From Sulfurimicrobium sp. (lineage in GTDB: Bacteria; Pseudomonadota; Gammaproteobacteria; Burkholderiales; Sulfuricellaceae): 64,000 nt of DNA. The stretch lies in assembly GCA_030652035.1 (NCBI GenBank), contig JAUSBJ010000010.1:62001-126000 (forward strand), given 5' to 3'. Positions 46,073 to 53,976 of the stretch are shown one piece after another (within the stretch, counting starts at the first letter, position 1; each line of letters starts with the position of its first letter). A program made the translations under genes and the position numbers. Below the pieces are notes generated by a model. It was not told the origin of the DNA, searched no databases, and saw only the letters and a program-made list of their open reading frames with translations.

Positions 46073-46762
46073 TCAGATATTGGGCAAATTCAGGCGTTGT
46101 GCGACCCGGACCGGATCCGGTCCGGCCTCGTGCTCAACCACCCCCAGAAGGGGTGCTCCAAGGCGCTGCTGTAGCGCATCCAGATTCGACCCGAAATACG
46201 CCATTTCCGGGTCGATTCGATTCGCCACCCAGCCGGCGAGCGTCAAACCTTGTGCGCGTATGGCTTCCGCTGTGAGCAGGGCATGATTCAGGCAGCCTAG
46301 CCGCATGCCCACCACCAGCACTATGGGCAAGCCCAGTTGCCGAGCCAGATCGGCACTATCCTGATTCGAATTCAGCGGTACTTTGAAGCCGCCAGCCCCC
46401 TCGACAACCACGATTTCGGCGCTTCCGGCCAGCGCCAGGAAGGCTTCCCTGATGCGCTCCAGATCAATAGCGACACCAGCTACTTCAGCCGCGACATGGG
46501 GCGCTATGGGCGGCGCAAATGCGTAGGGATTGACCCACTCTATGGGCGCCTGCGTACTCGACGCCCGTCGCAGTGCGACAACGTCACCGCACACCATGCC
46601 CTGAGCCTGCTGCTCACATCCGGCGGCCACTGGTTTCATGCCTAGCGCAGTCTTTCCGGCGTTGCGCCACGCATGCAACAGTGCGCAGGAAATCAGGGTC
46701 TTGCCAACATCGGTGTCCGTGCCGGTCACGAAAACACCCCGGGGCGAAGGGATGAGCGTCAT
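46073..46762 (-). CDS. bioD: Dethiobiotin synthetase BioD
   Basis: ATP-dependent ring closure of DAPA with CO2 to dethiobiotin. 229 residues: P-loop GTDTDVGKT at the N terminus, KPVAAGCE with substrate-binding lysine, and VEGAGGFKVPL. Last gene of the biotin operon; its ATG overlaps the bioC stop by four bases. Confidence 0.95.
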   Translation of the reverse strand: MTLIPSPRGVFVTGTDTDVGKTLISCALLHAWRNAGKTALGMKPVAAGCEQQAQGMVCGDVVALRRASSTQAPIEWVNPYAFAPPIAPHVAAEVAGVAIDLERIREAFLALAGSAEIVVVEGAGGFKVPLNSNQDSADLARQLGLPIVLVVGMRLGCLNHALLTAEAIRAQGLTLAGWVANRIDPEMAYFGSNLDALQQRLGAPLLGVVEHEAGPDPVRVAQRLNLPNI

Positions 46763-47646
46763 GGCCTTCCTCGCTGACGGGGGGGCGGCATCTGTATCAC
46801 CTGCCGCCCATCCGGTAATTGGTTGGGCGCCCAGGCATGGCCATAGATCACTTCATAGGTGGCGGGAAGCTTGCCATCCTTGCGGAGCTTTTCGTATTCT
46901 GCCTCCATGCGCTTCCACGCGCTTTTCCCCGCCAGCCCCTGGCGCCGTCCCCGGGTCGCGTTATGTGCTCCCAGTGCCTTGAGGTCGCGCATCAGGCCGG
47001 ATGCCGTATCGTAGGTCAGGGTGAAATGCTCCATATCCATGACAGGCTCGGCAAATCCCGCCCGCATCAGGGCATCCCCGATATCGTGCATGTCCTGAAA
47101 GCGGCTGACGTGGCTGTAGCCATCGATCAGGCTGAAGGCCTGTCTCAACTCCCTCAGCGTATCCGGGCCGAAAGTGCTGAACATAAGTAAGCCATTGGGC
47201 GCCAGCACGCGGCGCATGCCGCTGAATGTCGCGTCCAGGTCGTTGCACCACTGCAGCGCCAGGCTTGACCATAGCAGATCCACGCTGCCTGCTTGCAGCG
47301 GCAGGGCTTCGAGGTCGCCGCAGATATAAGTGTCAGCGGTGGACTTTGCTGGGAGCACTTTTTGCCACCACGGGCGTACGCCACGCGCAATCTTGAGCAT
47401 GCCGATGGCGAGGTCGAGAGAGATCTGCCGCGCATCGGCATAATGCCCCTGCAGCAGGGGGCGTGCGTATCCGGTCCCGCAACCCGCATCCAGAATGGTG
47501 GCCGGCTGATGCTTGATATATTGCAGCCGCTCCGCCATGCGGTCAGCCACTGTGCGCTGCAGCACCGCCGCCCGGTCATAGCTTGCCGCCGCCCGTTCGA
47601 ACGAACGCCGAACCCGGTTTTTGTCTATCTGAAAAGCATCAGTCAC
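46759..47646 (-). CDS. bioC: Malonyl-ACP O-methyltransferase BioC
   Basis: Methylates malonyl-ACP so that the fatty acid enzymes can build the pimelate moiety. 295 residues from a GTG at 47646 that overlaps the bioH stop (GTGA) and has AGGAG eight bases upstream. SAM motif ILDAGCGTGY, an RRSFERAAASYDRAA leader common in BioC, and WSSLALQWCNDL. Frames open further upstream are bioH antisense-like and not used. Confidence 0.94.
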   Translation of the reverse strand: MTDAFQIDKNRVRRSFERAAASYDRAAVLQRTVADRMAERLQYIKHQPATILDAGCGTGYARPLLQGHYADARQISLDLAIGMLKIARGVRPWWQKVLPAKSTADTYICGDLEALPLQAGSVDLLWSSLALQWCNDLDATFSGMRRVLAPNGLLMFSTFGPDTLRELRQAFSLIDGYSHVSRFQDMHDIGDALMRAGFAEPVMDMEHFTLTYDTASGLMRDLKALGAHNATRGRRQGLAGKSAWKRMEAEYEKLRKDGKLPATYEVIYGHAWAPNQLPDGRQVIQMPPPRQRGRP

Positions 47647-48404
47647 TGAAAAAACTCCTTTGCCACGCGCAAAAATGTCTCGGGTTGCGACAGGAAAGGG
47701 GCGTGCGCGCAACCCGGAATCACTTCCAGTCGCGCCCCATCGACCTGTGTTTTTATCCACTGGGCCGCAGCAACCGGGGCTAGCATGTCACGCTCGCCGT
47801 GCAAAATCGCAAGAGGCATGGTCAAATCCTCCACTTCGCCGCGTAAATCCGTATCCAGCAGCACGTTTAGCCCCGCTTTCAACACTTCGGCGCTGGGCCG
47901 TCCCTTGGCGAAAAGGGCCGCGCGCAAATACTTCATTACTGTGCGCAAGCTCTCGCCATTGCGAGCCTGCAAGGACAGGAAGCGCAGCAGCGTGCCGGAA
48001 TAATCCGAATCCAGGTCCTGCGCAAAGGTTTGCAAAATGACGGGATCGATGCCATTTGCCCAATCGCTCCGTTGCACAAAACAGGGCGAGGAGCCCACCA
48101 GCATCAGGCGGCGCACCTGCCGTGGATGGTCTAGTGCCCAGCGTTGCGCCACAAGCCCACCCAGCGACCAGCCGATAACATGGGTGACGGGTGGAAGGGC
48201 TTCGGCCACCACCTGAGCCAGCGTTGCCAGGTCGTAAGGCTGGCATGCGGCGCTTGTGCCATAGCCCGGAAGATCCAGCGCATGCACGCGGAATTGGCAC
48301 GCCAGTTCAGCGCTCACTCCGTCCCAAATCCCGCCATGCATGCCCCATCCATGAATCAGGGCAAGATCGGGCCCGCTACCCGTAACCTCAACGTGAAGAC
48401 TCAT
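47643..48404 (-). CDS. bioH: Pimeloyl-ACP methyl ester carboxylesterase BioH
   Basis: An alpha/beta hydrolase of 253 residues that frees pimeloyl-ACP from its methyl ester. Oxyanion loop ALIHGWGMHGGIWD, nucleophile elbow GWSLGG with the catalytic Ser, acid in HGERD and a C-terminal His in CAHAPF. ATG overlaps the bioF stop (ATGA). Confidence 0.94.
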   Translation of the reverse strand: MSLHVEVTGSGPDLALIHGWGMHGGIWDGVSAELACQFRVHALDLPGYGTSAACQPYDLATLAQVVAEALPPVTHVIGWSLGGLVAQRWALDHPRQVRRLMLVGSSPCFVQRSDWANGIDPVILQTFAQDLDSDYSGTLLRFLSLQARNGESLRTVMKYLRAALFAKGRPSAEVLKAGLNVLLDTDLRGEVEDLTMPLAILHGERDMLAPVAAAQWIKTQVDGARLEVIPGCAHAPFLSQPETFLRVAKEFFQ

Positions 48405-49591
48405 TGCCGCTCCAGCAGGTGCAGCGCATCCACCAACATTTCAACATCCTCCTTGCAGTGCGACGCGGAAAGCGAAATGCGCAATCGTGCTGTTCCTTGC
48501 GGTACGGTCGGGGGGCGTATCGCCGGCACCAGAATGCCCTTTTTCTGCAAAGCCAGGCTCACCGCCACGGCTTCCTTGCTGGAGCCGATCAGCAGCGGCT
48601 GGATTGGCGTTTCCGAGGGCATGCGTTGCCAGCGCTGCATTTTTAGGCCATCGCGCAGATGGGCGATCAGTTGCGCCAGACGCTCACGTCGCCAGTCTTC
48701 TGCCGCAATGATGCGCAGGCTTTCCTGCAATGCCACCGACAACATGGGCGGCGTGGCGGTGGTATATATATAGGTGCGCGCATTCTGCACCAGCCCGTCG
48801 ATCAGTTCCTGCGATCCAGCGACAAAGGCGCCGGAAACGCCGGCGGCCTTGCCCAGCGTGGCCATGTAGATGATGCGCGAGGTGAGGGGTGAGGGGTGAG
48901 GGGTGAGGAGGTCCAATAGCATGCCGAAATGTTCGAGGATGCCGCGCCCGGTTTGTCCAAGCATGCCGAAGCCATGGGCATCGTCGAGCAGCAGCCAGGC
49001 GTCGTATTTTTCGCACAAAGCCAAGAGCTGCGGGACGGGAGCCAGGTCCCCGTCCATGCTGAATACGGCATCGCTTACCACCAGCTTGCGGCGTGCGCTC
49101 GATGCGGCCAGCTGTCCCTCAAGTGCGGACAGGTCGAGATGCGCATAGCGCTTGAAGTGGGCGCGGGATAGCAGTGCCGCATCGTTCAGTGAAGCATGAT
49201 TCAGCTTGTCGGCAAAAATCGCGTCATTGCGCCCCAGAAGCGCAGTTACGACACCCAGGTTGGCCATGTAGCCGGTGGAAAACAGCAGTGCCGCGGGCAT
49301 GCCGAAAAATGCCGCCAGCGACTGTTCCAGCTGATGATGCGCAAGCGTGTGGCCGGTCACCAGGTGGGATGCGCCGGCGCCCACGCCAAACTGTTGCGCA
49401 CCCCGGCAGGCGGCCTCGATCAGCGCGGGGTGGTTGGCGAGGCCGAGATAATCGTTGCTGCAGAACGACAGAAGATCAGCGCCATCCACCCGCACACGGG
49501 CACCCTGCGGGCTTTCCAGCATGCGGCGATGGCGCAGCAGTCCGTCTGCGTCCCTTTGCTTCAGCTCATCGGCAAGATAGGAAAAAGGCAT
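48401..49591 (-). CDS. bioF: 8-amino-7-oxononanoate synthase BioF
   Basis: A PLP enzyme that condenses pimeloyl-ACP with alanine. 396 residues: FCSNDYLGLANHP, GAGASHLVTGH, DDAHGFGMLG and the PLP lysine in YMATLGKAAGVSGAF. Between EHFGMLLD and IIYMATLGK it carries an inserted LLTPHPSPLTS coded by four GGTGAGG heptamers, in a place where BioF normally has only a short loop. The ATG has no Shine-Dalgarno because a repeat block fills the region upstream. Confidence 0.93.
   Translation of the reverse strand: MPFSYLADELKQRDADGLLRHRRMLESPQGARVRVDGADLLSFCSNDYLGLANHPALIEAACRGAQQFGVGAGASHLVTGHTLAHHQLEQSLAAFFGMPAALLFSTGYMANLGVVTALLGRNDAIFADKLNHASLNDAALLSRAHFKRYAHLDLSALEGQLAASSARRKLVVSDAVFSMDGDLAPVPQLLALCEKYDAWLLLDDAHGFGMLGQTGRGILEHFGMLLDLLTPHPSPLTSRIIYMATLGKAAGVSGAFVAGSQELIDGLVQNARTYIYTTATPPMLSVALQESLRIIAAEDWRRERLAQLIAHLRDGLKMQRWQRMPSETPIQPLLIGSSKEAVAVSLALQKKGILVPAIRPPTVPQGTARLRISLSASHCKEDVEMLVDALHLLERQ
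48881..48908. repeat. Four tandem GGTGAGG heptamers inside bioF
   Basis: Four perfect copies of GGTGAGG (plus strand), 28 bases, in frame in bioF where they encode the PHPSPLT-type insert. The length plus flanking bases keeps the frame, and the surrounding enzyme motifs are intact. Confidence 0.85.
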
Positions 49592-49594
49592 TTA

Positions 49595-49670
49595 TTGGTG
49601 ATAGGTAATGGGTGATGGGTAATGATGCCCGCCGAATTTACTCATTACCCATTCCTCATGACTCATTACC
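49595..49670. repeat. Low-complexity inverted repeat between bioB and bioF
   Basis: GGTAATGGGTGATGGGTAATGA (split into GGTAATGGG and TGATGGGTAATGA, 49604-49625) is inverted as TCATTACCCATTCC...CTCATTACC (49642-49670) about a CG-rich centre. It has the same flavour as the heptamers within bioF and removes the RBS of bioF. Confidence 0.7.
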
Positions 49671-49677
49671 AGCCTGC

Positions 49678-50649
49678 TCACGCCGCCATGGCGCGGATTC
49701 CCAGCTTGTTGAACAGCGCCTGGTCGGAATGGGTATCCGGATTGCCGGTGGTAAGCAGCTTTTCGCCGTAAAAAATGGAATTCGCGCCAGCCAGGAAGCA
49801 CAGCGCCTGCACGCTGTCCGCCATTTCGCCGCGACCGGCCGAGAGGCGCACCAGGCTGCCTGGCATGGTGATCCGCGCCACCGCGACGGTGCGCACGAAT
49901 TCGAGCGGGTCCAGATTTTCCGCGTTTTTCAGCGGCGTTCCCTCGACTTGCACCAGCATGTTGATCGGCACCGATTCCGGCACCGGGTCCAGATTCGCCA
50001 GTTGTGCGATCAGGGCAGCGCGTTGGGTGCGCGATTCGCCCATGCCGATGATACCGCCACTGCATACCTTGATCCCGGCCTTGCGCACCCGGCCCAGGGT
50101 ATCGAGTCTATCCTGGTAGGTGTGGGTGGTGATGACCTGGCCGTAGAATTCCGGCGCGGTGTCGAGATTGTGATTGTAGTAGTCGAGTCCGGCATCCCTG
50201 AGTTGCGCGGCCTGTTCTTCCTTGAGCATGCCCAGGGTGACGCAGGTCTCGAGGCCCATCGCCTTCACCGCGCGCACCATTTCCAGCACCGGCAGCAAGT
50301 CCTTCTGCTTCGGCCCGCGCCAGGCGGCGCCCATGCAGAAGCGCGTGGCGCCCGTTTCCTTGGCGGCGGCAGCGGCGGCAATCACTTCGTCGAGCGCCAT
50401 CAGCGGTTCGCGTTCGACCGGCGTTTCATGGTGCGCCGATTGCGAACAGTAGCCGCAATCCTCGGAGCAGCCGCCGGTCTTGATGGAAAGCAGCGTGCTC
50501 ACCTGCACCTCATTGGGGTCGAAATGCTCGCGGTGCACCGTTTGCGCCCTGAAAATCAGGTCGTTGAACGGCAGCGCGAACAGGCGCTCGATTTCCGCCA
50601 CCGTCCAGGGAGATTTTGCTACGTGTTTCAGGTCTGTTGCGTTATTCAT
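49678..50649 (-). CDS. bioB: Biotin synthase BioB
   Basis: A radical-SAM enzyme that inserts sulfur into dethiobiotin. 323 residues: cluster motif [11 protein letters not shown] (CxxxCxxC), [24 protein letters not shown] and a C-terminal [11 protein letters not shown]. The ATG at 50649 has GAGG nine bases before it, within the end of the upstream membrane protein gene (8-base overlap), so translation is coupled. A TTG 15 bases upstream is not needed. Confidence 0.96.
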   Translation of the reverse strand: MNNATDLKHVAKSPWTVAEIERLFALPFNDLIFRAQTVHREHFDPNEVQVSTLLSIKTGGCSEDCGYCSQSAHHETPVEREPLMALDEVIAAAAAAKETGATRFCMGAAWRGPKQKDLLPVLEMVRAVKAMGLETCVTLGMLKEEQAAQLRDAGLDYYNHNLDTAPEFYGQVITTHTYQDRLDTLGRVRKAGIKVCSGGIIGMGESRTQRAALIAQLANLDPVPESVPINMLVQVEGTPLKNAENLDPLEFVRTVAVARITMPGSLVRLSAGRGEMADSVQALCFLAGANSIFYGEKLLTTGNPDTHSDQALFNKLGIRAMAA

Positions 50650-51028
50650 GTGTGTTTGCCTCAACTTCCATATCCTGCCAATTTTCCCGCTGTACCTGTA
50701 AAAGATCGCGAATGCCCCAGGGAATAACCACTACTGCGAAAATGGCCCAGATTGCCAGCAGGCCATACCAATTACTGAACAAACCGTAAATCGGCTGACC
50801 CAGTACCACCATTGCGCCTGCTACACCGTAAAAACGATAACCGGCAAAACGGTTGTAGTTAACCACTTTTGGATTGGGGTGGTGGGCAACCGAGGCGTAG
50901 GCAAAAATCGAGGCCGCGATCCAGATCATCAGCAAAGGCGGAATCAGCACTGCGATCATGCTGGCGAGATTGAATATCCGGGCTGAAAAACGTTGTTGAT
51001 CAGCGCTGATGATTTTTTGCTGGTCCAT
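50642..51028 (-). CDS. Small membrane protein of unknown function upstream of bioB
   Basis: 128 residues with about three TMs ([57 protein letters not shown]) and a hydrophilic C terminus. No family recognised. It overlaps bioB by eight bases, so it is probably the first gene of the biotin operon. Biotin importers (BioY) are larger and have six TMs, so this is not a BioY. Divergent from comF. Confidence 0.75.
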   Translation of the reverse strand: MDQQKIISADQQRFSARIFNLASMIAVLIPPLLMIWIAASIFAYASVAHHPNPKVVNYNRFAGYRFYGVAGAMVVLGQPIYGLFSNWYGLLAIWAIFAVVVIPWGIRDLLQVQRENWQDMEVEANTHE

Positions 51029-51083
51029 ATGACACCGCACGCGAATGGTAAAATGGCCCGAATAATCAGAGATTACGGCCAGC

Positions 51084-51800
51084 TTGTCAAATTATTGGAC
51101 ATCCATTCTGAACGGCTGCACAAATATTGTGCAATCCATCCTTCCTCATCGTTGCCTGTTGTGCGGTGCCGCAGGCAGTGAAGAAACGCTCTGCCCGGCG
51201 TGCCTCATCAGCCTGCCGTGGCACAATGACGCGCATTGCCCGCGCTGCGCACTACCCACAATGGACAGCCTGACCTGCGGGCACTGCCTGCATGCCCCAT
51301 TCGTTTTTGACCGGACGATTGCGGCCTTGCGCTATGAGTTCCCGCTGGACGTACTGATTCAGGAGCTGAAATACCGCCACCAGTTTGCCCTTGTCTCCCT
51401 GCTTGGCACCGCGCTGGCCGAGCGTGCCCAGCGATCCGCGTCCCGCCCCGATGTGCTGATCCCGATGCCGCTGCATCCAAAGCGTCTGAGGGAACGGGGT
51501 TTCAACCAGGCGCTGGAACTGGCAAAGGTCGTGGCCGGGCGGCTTGAACTGCCCCTTCTCGCCCAGGGCGCCGAACGCATCCGCGCCACGCCGCCGCAGG
51601 TCGGCTTGCCGTGGAAGGAGAGGGCGAAAAGCGTGCGCGGCGCTTTTTCCTGTTCCGCTGACCTGAGCGGAAAGCATGTGGCCGTTCTGGACGATGTCAT
51701 GACCACGGGCACCAGCCTGCATGAGCTGAGCATCGCCCTGCGGAAACAGGGCGCTGTAGAAATCAGCGCCTGGGTTTTGGCAAGGACGGTAGGGAAGTAG
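51084..51800 (+). CDS. comF: ComF-family phosphoribosyltransferase-like protein
   Basis: 238 residues: an N-terminal zinc finger with CLLCG, CPAC, CPRC and CGHC, and a C-terminal PRT-type domain with VAVLDDVMTTGTS. ComF/GntX proteins take part in DNA uptake and in the use of extracellular DNA; next to an MSHA pilus locus this is a tempting link. The listed start is TTG; a GTG at 51129 is possible but neither has a good RBS. Confidence 0.87.
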   Translation: MSNYWTSILNGCTNIVQSILPHRCLLCGAAGSEETLCPACLISLPWHNDAHCPRCALPTMDSLTCGHCLHAPFVFDRTIAALRYEFPLDVLIQELKYRHQFALVSLLGTALAERAQRSASRPDVLIPMPLHPKRLRERGFNQALELAKVVAGRLELPLLAQGAERIRATPPQVGLPWKERAKSVRGAFSCSADLSGKHVAVLDDVMTTGTSLHELSIALRKQGAVEISAWVLARTVGK

Positions 51801-51846
51801 CTATCAGCTGTCAGCTGACCGCTTCATTATCTTAAAAACGGTATTT

Positions 51847-51999
51847 CACCGCAAAGGACGCGAAGGTTCGCAAGGTAAAACAAGGGGTTAATAAATTGCA
51901 GCCACTCACCCATTGGATGGACAGCTCAAGCCACCCCAAGCCCTTGAATTCCTTTGCGCTCCTTCGCGTCCCTTGTGCCCTTTAGGGTATTTGCGGTTC
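51847..51999. repeat. Palindromic element, copy 3 (long, diverged)
   Basis: CACCGCAAAGGACGCGAAGG starts at 51847 and an inverted, interrupted copy (TTCCTTTGCGCTCCTTCGCG, ending ATTTGCGGTT) ends at 51999. It fills the spacer between convergent comF and mshN and may serve as a bidirectional end of transcription. Confidence 0.7.
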
Positions 52000-52015
52000 A
52001 ACTGCTTTTTCTAGG

Positions 52016-53089
52016 TTATTGCAAAGCTTTCAGCCTCTGCTCAGCGAAAGCCTGCAATTCCGGTGACAGCGATCCGCTCTGGCGGGCATGGCGGAAGATC
52101 TCGGCTGCCTTGGCGGTCTGTCCGTCCGCCTGCAGCGAGATGCCCAGTCCCAGTAGCCATGGGCCCATGCCAGGATTGGAACGCAGCGCGGCAAGGTAAT
52201 GATCGATGGCTTCCTTGTGGCGCTCGCTGCGCTGCAACAGGGCGGCCAGGAAGCCATGGTATTCCGCATTTTCACCGGCTGGAGGGTTGCGCTGCAGGGT
52301 TGTCAGGGCGGCTGCCACGTTGCCCCTTTCCACCTGAACCCGCGCCAGTGTCGTGGCGTACCCGGTATTTCCTTGCTGCAGCTCCAGCCCTTGCTGCAGC
52401 ACTTGCTCGGCGCGCTCCAGACGTCGCGACTCCACCAGCAACGCAGCCAGTGCCTGCCGCGCGGCCGCATGGCGCGGTTCGAATTGCAGCGCCTGGCGCA
52501 AGTTTTCTTCCGCCTCGCCCATACGCCCCTGCTGCAGGTTGGCATATGCCTGGCGATAGGTGTTCTCGGCACGCTGTTGCGGGGTGAGCTGGCGGATTTC
52601 CTTGTTGATGCCTGCGGGCTGGGGCGATTCAATAGTCACAGCCTGCTTTTTGATTTCCGCCACGGCAGGCTGAGGGTTTTCCTGCACAGTGGGTGGGATG
52701 TCTTCCTTTTTTTCTGGCTGGATTGTGGCGGTAGCCGATCTTTCCGTTTCAGGAGCCCCGGGCAGGGTGGAAGGCAAAAAACTCAGTTCTGGCGCCAGTT
52801 GTAGAACGGATGGCGTATAGTCCTGCTGGGCCAGTGGCTTCAGCGCAGCCGTATCCGGCGAGCCTGTTATTGCCGGCAGCGGGGCCGGCGGGTTGCTTTG
52901 ATTGGCGGACATGCCATATATCCAGTAGGCGCCGGCCGTGGTCACTGCCAGGAGAAGTGAGAGCCAGCCCCCCCAGCGCACAAACGATGGCCCATCCGTC
53001 TTCGGCACCGCGCGCACCTGGGCTGCGGTAGTGTTGCCATCGGCCTTGCGCTGCTCGAGATCCTGCAGCATTTGATTGATCAGACTCAT
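52016..53089 (-). CDS. mshN: MSHA pilus biogenesis protein MshN
   Basis: 357 residues from the ATG at 53089: cytoplasmic MSLINQMLQDLEQRK, one TM (LSLLLAVTTAGAYWIYG), a Pro/Glu-rich linker and a C-terminal TPR array (several units such as NTYRQAYANLQQGRMGEAEENLRQ, split by loops). MshN is an inner membrane-anchored TPR protein of the MSHA machine. Twelve bases after mshM. It is the last gene of the run; the mshE and mshG that usually follow are not here. Confidence 0.88.
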   Translation of the reverse strand: MSLINQMLQDLEQRKADGNTTAAQVRAVPKTDGPSFVRWGGWLSLLLAVTTAGAYWIYGMSANQSNPPAPLPAITGSPDTAALKPLAQQDYTPSVLQLAPELSFLPSTLPGAPETERSATATIQPEKKEDIPPTVQENPQPAVAEIKKQAVTIESPQPAGINKEIRQLTPQQRAENTYRQAYANLQQGRMGEAEENLRQALQFEPRHAAARQALAALLVESRRLERAEQVLQQGLELQQGNTGYATTLARVQVERGNVAAALTTLQRNPPAGENAEYHGFLAALLQRSERHKEAIDHYLAALRSNPGMGPWLLGLGISLQADGQTAKAAEIFRHARQSGSLSPELQAFAEQRLKALQ

Positions 53090-53100
53090 CCTGTTTTTCC

Positions 53101-53958
53101 TTATTTCCGGCCAACCCGCCCGGGTACGAACCGCCACCAGCCCAAGCGGCGGGCTGCGGGTGTATCCGCCACGGCTGCTCGGATATGCCGCGCTTCCACC
53201 TGGTTCATTCCCTGCCCATAGGCCAGCAGCAACGCCTTGTGAGCAAGAATGTTGACCAGCCTTGGCACGCCGCCGCTGGCACGGTAAAGCTGACCAAACG
53301 CGCTTTGCGTAAAGAGTTTACCGCCTGCATATCCCGCAATGGCAAGCCGGTGCGCCACGTAGGCTTCGAGTTCCGCGCGGCCAAGCTCGCCCAGGCGATA
53401 GTGAAAACTGATGCGCTGTTTGAGTTGGCGTATCGACGCTTGATCCAGCTTGTCGTCCAGTTCCGGTTGTCCGAAAAGGACGATTTGCAACAGTTTGCGC
53501 TTCTCGGTTTCGAGATTGGTGAGCAGACGCAGGGCTTCCAACGTCTCCAGCGGCATCGCCTGGGCTTCATCCAGGCACAGCACCACGCGTTTGCCTTCGC
53601 GCGCAAAATTCATTAGACCCATCGTCAATGCCTTGAGCAGGTGGTGCTGGTCGGCCATGGCATCCACGGCGATGTGGAGATCGTCCGCCACCGCCATCAG
53701 CAGGGTGCGGGGTTCCAGGTACGGATTGGGGATATAGGCGGTGACGAAATCGCCGCCCAGACTGGCCAGGAATTTGCGGCACAGCAGGGTTTTCCCCGTT
53801 CCCACTTCACCTGTGATCTTGATGAAACCCTCACCGGTGCGGACGGCTACCAGCAGGGTATTGAGCGCTTCCTGATAGCTGGAGAAAGCGAAAAAGAAAC
53901 TGGTGTCGGGTGTAATGCCAAACGGTGGCTCGCGAAAGCCGAAATGCGCCTGATACAT
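53101..53958 (-). CDS. mshM: MSHA biogenesis ATPase MshM (ExeA-like)
   Basis: 285-residue AAA ATPase with Walker A GEVGTGKT, Walker B VVLCLDEAQAM, and the ExeA-type N terminus (FGFREPPFGITPD). Relatives act with the secretin or with peptidoglycan binding to build the export channel. 18 bases after mshL, which makes the pair with the secretin. Confidence 0.92.
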   Translation of the reverse strand: MYQAHFGFREPPFGITPDTSFFFAFSSYQEALNTLLVAVRTGEGFIKITGEVGTGKTLLCRKFLASLGGDFVTAYIPNPYLEPRTLLMAVADDLHIAVDAMADQHHLLKALTMGLMNFAREGKRVVLCLDEAQAMPLETLEALRLLTNLETEKRKLLQIVLFGQPELDDKLDQASIRQLKQRISFHYRLGELGRAELEAYVAHRLAIAGYAGGKLFTQSAFGQLYRASGGVPRLVNILAHKALLLAYGQGMNQVEARHIRAAVADTPAARRLGWWRFVPGRVGRK

Positions 53959-53976
53959 GTCAGGCGCGGCGTGCCG

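Noticed and set aside
48881-48908. CRISPR-like array
   Set aside because: The units are only seven bases long, directly joined without spacers, and lie within a coding gene.
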